Notes: generated by a model not told the origin, from the letters alone. 15,194 nt of DNA from Phycisphaerales bacterium (GCA_011053245.1 DRGS01000043.1:1-15194), one strand, 5' to 3'. Shown: positions 6,833 through 13,733, counted from the stretch's first letter. Program-made: numbers and translations.

Positions 6833-8362
6833 TTATTCTCCTTTCAGGGGTTTAATTACATAACCCTTTTTAGTTAGCCAGCGTGATAGCCGGCGAGGGG
6901 ACGGGCATTTGTACGTTCCGTGACTCCACACCCTACCAAACAATAAAGCTTCATGCACAAATTCAGAGCATATCCATTTCTTGAACGTATGGACACGCTT
7001 GAACCAGAAGAACGACAAGACGGCTTTGAATCCGTATCCGTCGTGGTGGTCAACCCAATATCCCAAGAAGTCCATGAGAAGAGTGAAACGGCTCTCTTTA
7101 ACCTCAATCTCGCAGTAATCCCACCGTTCCGGGTTCTTCAATATCTCGCTTGCCGGTCGCTTGCATACGCCCTTGGCATCGCCTCGCATGGTAGACGTGT
7201 AGCAAGTGCCTTGGTAGCCAGTAAAATCAGGGTGTGGCCGACAAAAGAAACTGCCTTTTGAATTTGGCATTTCCTTGTGATGAACCCCATCCAGCAAGCT
7301 GCCCGCTTTCTTTTTGCCGACCTTTGCCCATCCCGTACAAGGGATAGTTGAATTTTGGTGTTCTGGGAAAATCTTAATTCTCGTATTTCGTGGCAACGGT
7401 TCTGATTCACCAATAAGAGTAGGGTCCTTTGGGTTGACTTTCCATATTCCCCATTCCCCCCACTGCTTAAAGAAGAAAGGTACACCCGCCGCCTTGCATT
7501 GACCCCGAACACTCCGCGCCCAGTCAGGGTGCATCGGCCTTGCCCCCGGTCCCGATTCGCCCCCGCAGATCACCCAGTCGAGACGCATTTTGTAATCAGA
7601 ACATCCGCAGTCCTTACAGCAAGTGTCATACCCTGGGTCGTTTGGGTCTGATACTCCACCGGGACCTCTACGCTCAGGAAACATATCGCCGACAAACGCC
7701 ACAGGTCCGTCACATTTACACGCGAATCTATAAAGTTGTGGGTCGCTATATATCTTGCCAAAATCAACCGCACCCAGCATCGGCTCAACGCTTACGAATC
7801 GCTTGGCAGCGGGGCACTTCAATAACTCCGGTATCCGCTTGTCCGCCATCTCCTGATTCTCCGTGGTTGTGCCAACCCATACGTTGGGGAGAGGACACAC
7901 CAACGCAAAATTGTCACCCTTGCCGCTGATTTTCTTTGCCTGACGTAACACCCTCTCATACCAATGCGACTTATCATGCGGGCGTGTAAAATACTCCACC
8001 ATCCTCTCAGGTCGTTTGGTTAGCACCTGAAACGTATGCTCGTGGCAAAGGGCCATCACCGCCCAGACCTTATCGATAAAATCAAAGGGCACATCCGTGT
8101 GAAACAGGTCGCTCATAAAGTCCACAAATACACGTCGCGGCTGTTTCCAATGCAACGGTTTTTTGAGTTCATCGGGATACAGCCTGATCTCGCCGGTCCA
8201 CTTGGATCCCTTGACCAGTCCTTTGTATTTATCGTTGCCGAAACCGTTACACCTCCGAGCCGACCTCGCAGCCGCACAATTGGCACATCCCGCAGAAACA
8301 GGTGTGCATCCACCCGTAACATTCCACGTCTCATCTGTCCATTCGATCTTTGTCGTTCCCAT
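6833..8362 (-). CDS. Gp37/Gp68 family (DUF5131) protein with C-terminal permuted papain-like domain
   Basis: This is a 509-residue protein. Residues 1-367 match the phage Gp37/Gp68 family: MGTTKIEWTDETWNVTGGC start, a three-cysteine cluster Cys19-x6-Cys26-x2-Cys29, the VEPML stretch, GGESGPGARPMHPDW, and the usual domain end VGKKKAGSLLDG. The cluster recalls iron-sulfur or radical-SAM-like proteins; the reaction is not established. Residues 368-509 are extra and resemble permuted NlpC/P60 (YiiX-like) proteins: GTCYTSTMRGDAKGV, NPERWDY, LMDFLGYWV, and KKWICSEFVHEAL with the presumed nucleophile Cys465. The family's N-terminal catalytic His segment is not clear. ATG at 8362 is chosen because GAGGTG lies five bases upstream; an upstream in-frame ATG (8443) would overlap the previous gene. 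Confidence 0.88.
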   Translation of the reverse strand: MGTTKIEWTDETWNVTGGCTPVSAGCANCAAARSARRCNGFGNDKYKGLVKGSKWTGEIRLYPDELKKPLHWKQPRRVFVDFMSDLFHTDVPFDFIDKVWAVMALCHEHTFQVLTKRPERMVEYFTRPHDKSHWYERVLRQAKKISGKGDNFALVCPLPNVWVGTTTENQEMADKRIPELLKCPAAKRFVSVEPMLGAVDFGKIYSDPQLYRFACKCDGPVAFVGDMFPERRGPGGVSDPNDPGYDTCCKDCGCSDYKMRLDWVICGGESGPGARPMHPDWARSVRGQCKAAGVPFFFKQWGEWGIWKVNPKDPTLIGESEPLPRNTRIKIFPEHQNSTIPCTGWAKVGKKKAGSLLDGVHHKEMPNSKGSFFCRPHPDFTGYQGTCYTSTMRGDAKGVCKRPASEILKNPERWDYCEIEVKESRFTLLMDFLGYWVDHHDGYGFKAVLSFFWFKRVHTFKKWICSEFVHEALLFGRVWSHGTYKCPSPRRLSRWLTKKGYVIKPLKGE

Positions 8363-8390
8363 TGTTACACCTCGTTTAAGTTTTTGAATT

Positions 8391-9257
8391 TTACCATCCC
8401 AACGATAATGCCAGCCGGTCAATTTCTTTTCTCGGGATATCATGGCAGCCTATTTTCAATGCTCCGTTCATACTATCCACTGTGTAATAGCCTATCTTAA
8501 ATCCAGCGACGCCCTTACCGGCTTTTATGGCATTGTAGAGCAGTTTGGCCTTGCGTATAGGCACGAAAGCACCAAGCGTTGTTTCGATCTGCTTGCCGAC
8601 CTTGCGAAGCCTTACCCCGATAAACGGCCTGATGTCGCCTACTAATGGGTCTTGTATAGAGGTGAGGTCTGTTTTGCCATTTATCCAGTCTTGCTCCAGG
8701 TTGGCGTTTTCTGTTAGAATATAATCCAGCCTCTTGTTCGCTAAATGGGCTTGGTCGTAAACCTTATCTGATCGCTTTTGGTAGAATTGTTTCAAGTCAT
8801 CTTTGGCTCTTACGGTGTTCAGCGAAAGGCCTTTGAGGCTTGGCATTTTCAAGTTGAAGTGTCGGACGTAGGCTCTTAACTCGTTGATCCTGATATTGCT
8901 GTGCCATTGGCAATTCTTCTTGTTCTCCCTCGCGGGCCAGAAGTCCTTGAAACTCCGCCGAATATCTTTCAAAAAACTGGATTTGTTTTTTTGGTGATTC
9001 AATGGTGATATTGCGGGCACTTCAAATGTTTTATAACCCTTCGGTATCGCCTTGTAGATCTTTTCGCTCATCCAGCAATCCTCGACGATGTTAGGATTTA
9101 TCAGTATTGTTTTTTCGCCGTAAATCCTCGCCAGCGGCCTACCGTTGCAATAAAGCACTTTACCCGAAAACCGGAAATAACCGGCCTTGCCTGTCGGCTG
9201 GCTCTGGCTTATCCAGACGTGGCAAACCTCTTGATGCGTCCCAAATGTCTTTTTCAT
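8391..9257 (-). CDS. Phage hypothetical protein, 288 aa
   Basis: ATG at 9257 has the strong GAGGTG site with TAAAA spacer. The N-terminus EVCHVWISQSQ followed by a beta-rich stretch (GYFRFSGKVLYCNGRPLARIYG) and the C-terminal IGYYTVDSMNGALKIGCHDIPRKEID recall a recurrent phage/prophage protein that pairs an HVWAxQSQ start with a late GCH motif. I cannot name the domain with confidence. The middle (about 85-190) is basic and helical. The gene lies between a papain-like protein and the Gp37/Gp68 protein. There is no membrane segment, and function is unknown. Confidence 0.75.
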   Translation of the reverse strand: MKKTFGTHQEVCHVWISQSQPTGKAGYFRFSGKVLYCNGRPLARIYGEKTILINPNIVEDCWMSEKIYKAIPKGYKTFEVPAISPLNHQKNKSSFLKDIRRSFKDFWPARENKKNCQWHSNIRINELRAYVRHFNLKMPSLKGLSLNTVRAKDDLKQFYQKRSDKVYDQAHLANKRLDYILTENANLEQDWINGKTDLTSIQDPLVGDIRPFIGVRLRKVGKQIETTLGAFVPIRKAKLLYNAIKAGKGVAGFKIGYYTVDSMNGALKIGCHDIPRKEIDRLALSLGW

Positions 9258-9295
9258 TTTTACACCTCGTTTAATTAAGCTCTAATTCCTAACCC

Positions 9296-9913
9296 CTATC
9301 CCCTTATTATCTGTATCTCGTTATAGTCGAGCGAAACACCGTCGCCCAGGACATCCTCGAACGAACCGCCGGCCCGGAGGTCCCTTGTATCTACCTCTGC
9401 CGCGTTGATCTTGCCCTTTGTCAACTGGCAGAATCGAAATTCGTTTGCGATCAGATGTGCGCAAAAGAAAATATCGGTCCGGTCCTGGTTGACCCAGGGA
9501 TTCTTCCGCCAGAACGGTATGTCGATGCGTGCGTTGACGACGTACCAGCGACCGGCCCTGGTCTTTAGGTCCGGATAGGGTTTGCCGCGGTGCATCTTGA
9601 TATGTTTCGCAGCATCCTGCTGGGCACGTCCCCGCCGTCCGCTGCCTTTGATCGTACACTTCCGCAAAAGGATCCTGCCGCCAGCGCGGATGTACCTGTC
9701 AACGAACTCGGCCATCGGAGTAAGGCTAACGCCCGACTTGCCAGCGTACTTTTGGGTCGTCGACTGGTACGCACTGATCTGCCCGGTCTCTGCGCAGACG
9801 TATACGCCCACCGTATGCTGGATCCAGCCCATGAATAACCCCGGAGGGATGCAGCAGAGAACGTCGAACGTTTTGAGACGAGGACGGATCTGTGAGTATT
9901 TTATTTTTTCCAT
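9296..9913 (-). CDS. Permuted papain-like (YiiX/NlpC-P60 superfamily) protein
   Basis: A 205-residue soluble protein with the layout of circularly permuted papain-like enzymes: an early KTFDVLCCIPPG strand, His33 in WIQHTVGVYVC, a GVSLTPMAEFV segment, HRGKPYPDL near 108-115, and the late nucleophile candidate Cys151 in DIFFCAHLIANEF, where family members usually show CSELVA. Such proteins hydrolyse amide or ester bonds (lipid, peptide or isopeptide); the substrate here is unknown. The His/Cys pair is present, but the residue after Cys is atypical. ATG at 9913 follows AAGGGA about ten bases upstream, within the 3' edge of structured RNA copy 2, so the RNA may control it. Confidence 0.65.
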   Translation of the reverse strand: MEKIKYSQIRPRLKTFDVLCCIPPGLFMGWIQHTVGVYVCAETGQISAYQSTTQKYAGKSGVSLTPMAEFVDRYIRAGGRILLRKCTIKGSGRRGRAQQDAAKHIKMHRGKPYPDLKTRAGRWYVVNARIDIPFWRKNPWVNQDRTDIFFCAHLIANEFRFCQLTKGKINAAEVDTRDLRAGGSFEDVLGDGVSLDYNEIQIIRG

Positions 9914-9923
9914 TTTTCTGTTT

Positions 9924-10054
9924 CCCTTCGATGCGGTTTCTTTGCCCGCTGGTCGGCGTTATCGGTCAGTCGCCGAGTCCTCGACGTACAACTGTACGCC
10001 TCCGGGTCGACGCTACCCGATGCCTTGCCAGCGAACAAAGCTCCGCGCCTCTAC
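9924..10054 (-). ncRNA. Structured RNA, copy 2
   Basis: This 131-nt stretch lies between the ParB-like gene and the papain-like gene. The outer stem pairs 9940-9952 with 10028-10040: 13 contiguous pairs on the minus strand, where two plus-strand C/A mismatches become G-U. The inner end of this stem reads CGCTGG/CCAGCG here but CCTGAC/GTCAGG in copy 1, so the pairing is kept while the bases change. The 31-nt core at 9978-10008 is identical to copy 1 and contains the CGUAC-AGUU-GUACG hairpin. An inner helix pairs ATCGG with CCGAT around it. A GAAGGG ribosome binding site forms the 3' edge, which suits a cis-regulatory leader. Confidence 0.68.
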
Positions 10055-10858
10055 TTTTTAGTTATTGCTGTGTTAAGTCTCGCCTCGATAGCAGTACCGG
10101 GAACATCTCCGTGTTGGCCCATTTAAGCAGCTTTATGTCCTGACCCTGATAGTATGCGTTGACCGCCTTTATGGCTATTGCGAGGCGATACCTTTCAAAC
10201 CTAACAGGCTGGTTCTTTTTTCCTTTGAATTTAATTTCTGTTTCTCTCAATATAAAAAAAGCGTTTGGCCTCGATTGAGATGACCCCCGACCAGTCGCTA
10301 TTGTTTCTATAAATTCATTGGCAATATCTTTGTTTGTTAGCGAACACACATAATGCAAAAAGGCGGCTTTGGGGTGAGGCATGATGTGACTACATTCCCT
10401 CGCGACCTTGACGCTTTCCTCAATCCCAGGGTGCTGCGATAAGAGATCCCAAACCTCCTCGTGAGAAGGTGTATCATCGTTTCCACCAAGACAGTGGTAG
10501 AGGTATCTCCATAAAAGGCTGAGGGCGGCGGCGGTTGTGAATGCGCTTTTGTGCCCCATTACTCTTAGCTTGTCAGCGGCAACTTTGGGTGCTCCGGCGT
10601 CGATAATTAAAAAGGCTTTTGGGTTACAAAAAACCACCACCAAAACAAAAATTGATGTTTCTGTCTTTGCCACCATAAAACACCGGTGTTGTCCGTCAAT
10701 TAGTTCGAGGTCTTGGTTGAACTTTATGGTCTCCCCATTTCCTGCGTTCCACATCCCTTTGCCTGCCGACCTCATAAGCCTTTTTAGGTTTTTTAGTTTA
10801 ATCGGCCTTTGTCCCGTTATCTGTGTATCTAAAAAAAGCTGTGCTATCTCTGGGGTTA

Positions 10859-10866
10859 TTTCGATA
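10859..10866. repeat. Target duplication, left copy (TTTCGATA)
   Basis: TTTCGATA lies directly left of the insertion sequence and again directly right of it at 12462-12469. Eight bases is the duplication length known for the IS1595 family. Confidence 0.95.
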
Positions 10867-10891
10867 GGCAATGAATCACTTGACTCACCAT
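10867..10891 (+). repeat. IS left inverted repeat
   Basis: This is the 25-bp end, beginning GGCAATGAATC and ending GACTCACCAT. It is identical to 1-25 and 15050-15074, and its reverse complement is at 12437-12461 and 370-394. It contains TTGACT, a good -35 box reading inward, and, reading outward, ATGGTG, a possible start codon for flanking genes. Confidence 0.95.
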
Positions 10892-11003
10892 GATTTATAT
10901 TATATTTATTAGATTTCATGAGATTTATTGCTCCCGTAACTGCTTAAAACGCAAGTATTTACATTGAAAACAGAAAAAATATTAGATTTATTTAATTTTG
11001 TAC

Positions 11004-11031
11004 TTGACTCACCAAAGAAATGCGTTATACT
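11004..11031 (+). promoter_or_regulatory. Promoter of the IS genes
   Basis: TTGACT (11004-11009), a 16-bp spacer and TATACT (11026-11031) form a near-consensus sigma70-type promoter, about 50 bases before the first IS gene. The -35 region is part of ACTTGACTCACCA (11002-11014), an exact 13-bp copy of the inner part of the IS end (10878-10890). A protein that binds the ends could therefore also bind and repress this promoter. Confidence 0.75.
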
Positions 11032-11079
11032 ATGTATAGTTATTAACAAGTTAATCACATTTTTTGAAAGGATGTACAC

Positions 11080-11298
11080 ATGGCTAAGGATATCGAAGTA
11101 TTTGAGGGAAACGAGGACGGTTATGGTACTCGTTTTACTGATCATATAACTTTTACTGTGCGAATTTCGGGCTACAGGTATCAGGAGTTGCAGGAGATCG
11201 CCCGTACCATCGGTCTGACGGAAAAACCGGAACATGGTCAAGATGTTGTGGAAAGTGAAGCATTGGCCAGAGTAATAAGAGAGGGGTTTGATATTTAG
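11080..11298 (+). CDS. RHH-like small DNA-binding protein of the IS, 72 aa
   Basis: ATG at 11080 follows AAAGGA with seven bases between. The C-terminal part reads as a ribbon-helix-helix: a strand HITFTVRISG (22-31), a helix RYQELQEIARTIG (33-45), a loop, and a helix SEALARVIREGF (59-70). RHH proteins are usually dimeric repressors acting on their own promoter. The gene ends three bases before the transposase start, so the pair is one unit under the 11004 promoter. It is most likely a regulator of transposition, but binding to the end-like -35 site is only inferred. Confidence 0.7.
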   Translation: MAKDIEVFEGNEDGYGTRFTDHITFTVRISGYRYQELQEIARTIGLTEKPEHGQDVVESEALARVIREGFDI

Positions 11299-11301
11299 AT
11301 T

Positions 11302-12261
11302 ATGGAAACCCCAAAAACACTTCTGCAAGCCGCTCGTTACTTTGCCGATCTTGATGTCTGTGAGGAGTTCATGCGGGAAATCAAGTGGCATAACAATGAC
11401 CCTATTTGCCCTAAGTGTGGCAGTGATCGTATTGGTGAGATTAAGACCCGCCGCCTTTTGCGGTGCAAAGACTGCCGAAAACAGTTTAGTTCTAAGGTCG
11501 GCACAATATTTGAGGATAGCCCGCTTGGTCTGGATAAATGGTTTGTCGCTGTTTGGGCTATTGCTAATTGCAAGAATGGCGTTAGTAGTCACGAAATGGG
11601 ACGCACAATTGGCGTCACTCAAAGGACGGCATGGTTTATGCTCCATCGGATTCGTGTTGCGATGGACTGTGTATCGTCTGACAAGTTCAGCGGCACGTCT
11701 GAAATGGATACTACCTACGTTGGCGGCAAGGCGTCTAACATGCACGCCACACGTCGCACAAAGCAAATTAAGGGACGTGGTGCATCTGGCAAGACGGCTG
11801 TTCATGGTATATTGCAGCGTGGTACTGGCGATAGAGCCAGTCAGGTCAACGCCACTGTTATTGGCGACAACGGAACCGAAAGCACTGCGGTACACGTCAA
11901 GGGAACTGTCAAGCAAGGCTCTACTGTGTACACGGACGAGGCCAGAGCATACGACAATATGGCTAAAAACTATATGCACGATGCGGTTAATCATTCTATC
12001 GAATACGTCAAGGGTGCGGTGCATACGAACGGTATCGAAAACTTCTGGTCTTTGTTCAAACGTAGCGTCAAAGGAACTTATGTGAGTGTCATGCCTTACC
12101 ATCTTTTCCGCTATGTATCCGAACAGGTCTATCGCTTTAACTATCGCAAGCTGACAGACGCCAATCGCTTCTGGTTGCTTATGAATCAAGTTGTTAATAA
12201 ACGGCTGACATACCGTATGTTGGCTGGAATCGAAGATGCTGGCTTTATGGGAAAGGTTTAA
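11302..12261 (+). CDS. tnpA: IS1595-family (ISXO2-like) transposase
   Basis: This 319-residue transposase cuts the element ends and joins them to target DNA. The N-terminal zinc ribbon has Cys36, Cys39, Cys55 and Cys58 (PICPKCGSD...LLRCKDCRKQF), followed by GTIFEDSPLGLDKWF, a hallmark of the family. The ISXO2-like core follows, with likely acidic residues Asp136 (SEMDTTYVGGK), Asp212 (VYTDEARAY) and Glu246 (NGIENFWSLFKR). The length is normal and no frame damage is seen. It starts three bases after the RHH-like gene, so translation is probably coupled. It is the likely source of mobility for the 394-bp cassette. Confidence 0.96.
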   Translation: METPKTLLQAARYFADLDVCEEFMREIKWHNNDPICPKCGSDRIGEIKTRRLLRCKDCRKQFSSKVGTIFEDSPLGLDKWFVAVWAIANCKNGVSSHEMGRTIGVTQRTAWFMLHRIRVAMDCVSSDKFSGTSEMDTTYVGGKASNMHATRRTKQIKGRGASGKTAVHGILQRGTGDRASQVNATVIGDNGTESTAVHVKGTVKQGSTVYTDEARAYDNMAKNYMHDAVNHSIEYVKGAVHTNGIENFWSLFKRSVKGTYVSVMPYHLFRYVSEQVYRFNYRKLTDANRFWLLMNQVVNKRLTYRMLAGIEDAGFMGKV

Positions 12262-12265
12262 TGTT

Positions 12266-12400
12266 ATGACTGTACGCAGGCCAAAGGGATTTGGGAAGTT
12301 TTCAGAGTTGCTACGCAAGATAGCATCAGTGCCTAAAGAACGTGTGGACGCTAAGATCGAAGCGGACAAGTCCGCAAAGAAGAAACGTAAATCAAAATGA
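12266..12400 (+). CDS. Small basic protein downstream of transposase, 44 aa
   Basis: ATG at 12266, four bases after the transposase stop, opens 44 codons to TGA at 12398. GGGAAAGG about ten bases upstream lies in the end of the transposase gene. The protein begins MTVRRPKGFGKFSELLRKI and ends KSAKKKRKSK; it is very basic. Similar short ORFs with a lysine/arginine-rich tail occur after transposases in some IS1595 elements, as far as I recall. It may assist DNA binding during transposition, which is an inference. Confidence 0.55.
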   Translation: MTVRRPKGFGKFSELLRKIASVPKERVDAKIEADKSAKKKRKSK

Positions 12401-12436
12401 GTTATCCACAAATTCATAACATTAACCTTTTATTGC

Positions 12437-12461
12437 ATGGTGAGTCAAGTGATTCATTGCC
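12437..12461 (-). repeat. IS right inverted repeat
   Basis: This is the exact reverse complement of 10867-10891, all 25 positions matching. It ends at 12461, directly before the right copy of the target duplication. Confidence 0.95.
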
Positions 12462-12469
12462 TTTCGATA
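12462..12469. repeat. Target duplication, right copy (TTTCGATA)
   Basis: The exact match of 10859-10866 directly adjoins the right IS end. Confidence 0.95.
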
Positions 12470-12558
12470 TACCCAACCATCAGGTCGGTCCCCTCAAACG
12501 ATTTCATGTCTACCGTACTAAAGAATCCTGTAATTTTATCTGCTGTGTTTCTGTCCAT
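12462..12558 (-). pseudogene. ParB-like DGQHR protein, 5' part
   Basis: ATG at 12558 with GAGGTG five bases upstream starts MDRNTADKITGFFSTVD and stays open to the insertion point. Joining 12558-12462 to 10858-10062 (removing the IS and one target copy) gives 894 bases, exactly 298 codons including the stop, and reads LMVGYIEITPEIAQL across the seam. This confirms that the two parts are one gene broken by the element. Confidence 0.88.
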
Positions 12559-12597
12559 TTTTACACCTCGTTTTCTTCTTAAATTTGTTTTAGTTAA

Positions 12598-12933
12598 TTA
12601 TCCCGTTACAATTTCGAGTTCACCTAACCGTGCTGTTGTTTCGACCTCAAACAACCTGGCCCATACATGCCATACCAGATCGCCACCAAACGTAAGATGT
12701 GTTCCCATAAACCTGTAACCCGACATATCTCCGACATCAAAAACGTGCCCGGTTCCCTTTATAACAATATCTACCGACTGTTTTTCTTCGCTTTCTAAGT
12801 CTCGCACGAAATACATAACAAGCCGGTTGTGCTGAACCGCAAAAGACAGCACGGCAATAAGACCTTTTATGCAAACATCTTGCCCGTCGACTATCTCAAT
12901 GACCTGTTTATGCACAACAAAATTCTTATTCAT
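12598..12933 (-). CDS. DUF7352-like phage protein, 111 aa
   Basis: ATG at 12933 has GAGGTG and the TAAAA spacer. The protein reads as a small beta protein: EIVDGQDVCIKGLIAVLSFAVQ, then VDIVIKGTGHVF and FMGTHLTFGGDLVWHVWARLFE. This matches the IYGTGHP and GTF...GGxLVxHVF signature of short phage proteins grouped as DUF7352, by memory. No enzymatic motif is visible. It is probably the gene transcribed just before the ParB-like gene. Confidence 0.75.
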   Translation of the reverse strand: MNKNFVVHKQVIEIVDGQDVCIKGLIAVLSFAVQHNRLVMYFVRDLESEEKQSVDIVIKGTGHVFDVGDMSGYRFMGTHLTFGGDLVWHVWARLFEVETTARLGELEIVTG

Positions 12934-12972
12934 TTTTACACCTCAATTAATTCGTGCTAAAATATTTAAGTT

Positions 12973-13302
12973 TTATTCCGTTACAATTTCGATTCCGATT
13001 CCGGTTGGGTGGATCGCTTTGATCTTGCCTGCCGAGGTCTTTGACTGATGACCCTTGACGGTTATCGTGTATTCAAAGCTATTGGGGTCATCGGTGATGT
13101 GTAGCTTTGCGTTCTTACTGGAAAACTCTCGCAGGAACCATTGCGTCCGAATGTCCAGGACCTTGACGGCTCTGCCATCTTTTCCCACAACCCACTTTTG
13201 ACATCGCTGGTCCCCGCATCCGCCCAACCACATCAGCATCGCGCACATCAGGATGATTAACAATACACAAAATAACACGTTTTTAACCTGTCCTTTTTTC
13301 AT
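12973..13302 (-). CDS. Predicted lipoprotein, 109 aa
   Basis: MKKGQVKN is followed by a hydrophobic run (about residues 9-26) and the lipobox LGGC at 26-29, so signal peptidase II should cleave before Cys29 and leave a lipid-anchored protein. The mature part is short and basic, with FEYTITVKGHQSKTSAGKIKAIHPTG split by small loops. Its end GIEIVTE resembles ELEIVTG at the end of the neighbouring DUF7352-like protein. A phage lipoprotein may act in superinfection exclusion, but there is no direct sign. The ribosome binding site is weak (GCGGAATC region). Confidence 0.72.
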   Translation of the reverse strand: MKKGQVKNVLFCVLLIILMCAMLMWLGGCGDQRCQKWVVGKDGRAVKVLDIRTQWFLREFSSKNAKLHITDDPNSFEYTITVKGHQSKTSAGKIKAIHPTGIGIEIVTE

Positions 13303-13321
13303 TTTCTGATTCCGCTTTCGT

Positions 13322-13483
13322 TCAATTACCCATTATTTTTGAGGCCATTGTCTGCACTACATACTGCAGGATCCCAATGATCTCCGCTTTATTGAAACGC
13401 TCTTTTTTGTTTTCAGGGACATGCTGCTGTACCGATATCCGCCCATCGTCATTCTCGATTACCTCTACACTAAATTTTCGCAT
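13322..13483 (-). CDS. Small hypothetical protein, 53 aa
   Basis: ATG at 13483 follows AAGGTAAGG, which decides it over a start at 13537 lying inside the upstream gene. The protein begins MRKFSVEVIENDDGRISVQQ, a strand pair typical of small phage proteins, then a helix FNKAEIIGILQYVVQTMASK. It is soluble and family is unknown. It ends 19 bases before the lipoprotein start. Confidence 0.6.
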   Translation of the reverse strand: MRKFSVEVIENDDGRISVQQHVPENKKERFNKAEIIGILQYVVQTMASKIMGN

Positions 13484-13487
13484 TGCC

Positions 13488-13733
13488 TTACCTTTCTTTT
13501 TCTGTAGTCCTGGTTTTATGTTTTCGTTTCCAAACAAACCATCCGTGTATGGCTAAACCTATAAAGATCAGGTCCCTGACGACGAAACTCCATGGCCCTG
13601 TTATCAGATGCACGACCACCGCCAGAGAGTTACTGATAAGCCACACCACAAAGCACCAGCGACAAAGATGGTTGTTTAGCACAACGCCAATGACCGCAAG
13701 AACCGTCCCGATTGTTCCCAAAACCTCGATCAT
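13488..13733 (-). CDS. PnuC-like small membrane protein, 81 aa
   Basis: ATG at 13733 has GGGAGG eight bases upstream and overlaps the previous stop as ATGA, so it is preferred to an ATG at 13814. Three hydrophobic segments (MIEVLGTIGTVLAVIGVVL, WCFVVWLISNSLAVVVHL, VRDLIFIGLAIHGWFVW) alternate with short polar turns. The pattern and the WLISN motif recall the short PnuC-like membrane proteins, but at 81 residues it is less than half of a true nicotinamide riboside transporter. It probably sits in the inner membrane; transport is not shown. Confidence 0.65.
   Translation of the reverse strand: MIEVLGTIGTVLAVIGVVLNNHLCRWCFVVWLISNSLAVVVHLITGPWSFVVRDLIFIGLAIHGWFVWKRKHKTRTTEKER

Larger units (their letters stand above)
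10062..10919 (-). pseudogene. ParB-like DGQHR protein, 3' part after IS insertion, with IS-supplied start
   Basis: The native part runs from IEITPEIAQLFLDTQ through LELIDGQHRCFMVAK to the stop at 10062. This is the layout of phage ParB/sulfiredoxin-fold proteins: a substrate-binding ITPExA...RP start, DGQHR motif, IIDAGAPKVAADKL and a helical C-terminus. The gene is split by the insertion sequence at 10867-12461. The remaining frame is still open into the element and could start at ATG 10919 inside it (MKSNKYNINHGESSDSLP then native sequence), with GGGAG about eleven bases upstream. The hybrid would lack the first 31 native residues. ParB-fold phage proteins act as nucleases or DNA-binding factors; the role here is unproven. 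Confidence 0.8.
10867..12461 (+). mobile_element. IS1595-family insertion sequence, 1595 bp, intact
   Basis: The element has perfect 25-bp inverted ends (10867-10891 and 12437-12461), a full-length transposase with zinc ribbon, and the 8-bp duplication TTTCGATA on both sides. It carries two further small genes: an RHH-like gene before the transposase and a short basic one after it. It is read on the plus strand, against all its neighbours, and it splits the ParB-like gene. Perfect ends, an intact transposase and an undecayed duplication point to a recent insertion. Confidence 0.95.

Noticed and set aside
8362..8443. Longer start for the Gp37/Gp68 protein at 8443
   Set aside because: It would overlap the previous gene by 53 bases and lacks a ribosome binding site, while 8362 has GAGGTG and gives the family's usual MGTTKIEWT start.
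11288..12085. A 265-codon plus-strand frame overlapping the transposase
   Set aside because: It is a shadow in another frame; the transposase frame has the zinc ribbon and catalytic motifs.
10909..12417. A 502-codon open frame on the minus strand across the whole insertion sequence
   Set aside because: It is antisense to the clearly recognised transposase and its RHH-like neighbour, resembles no protein family, and is open because of the codon pattern of the opposite strand.
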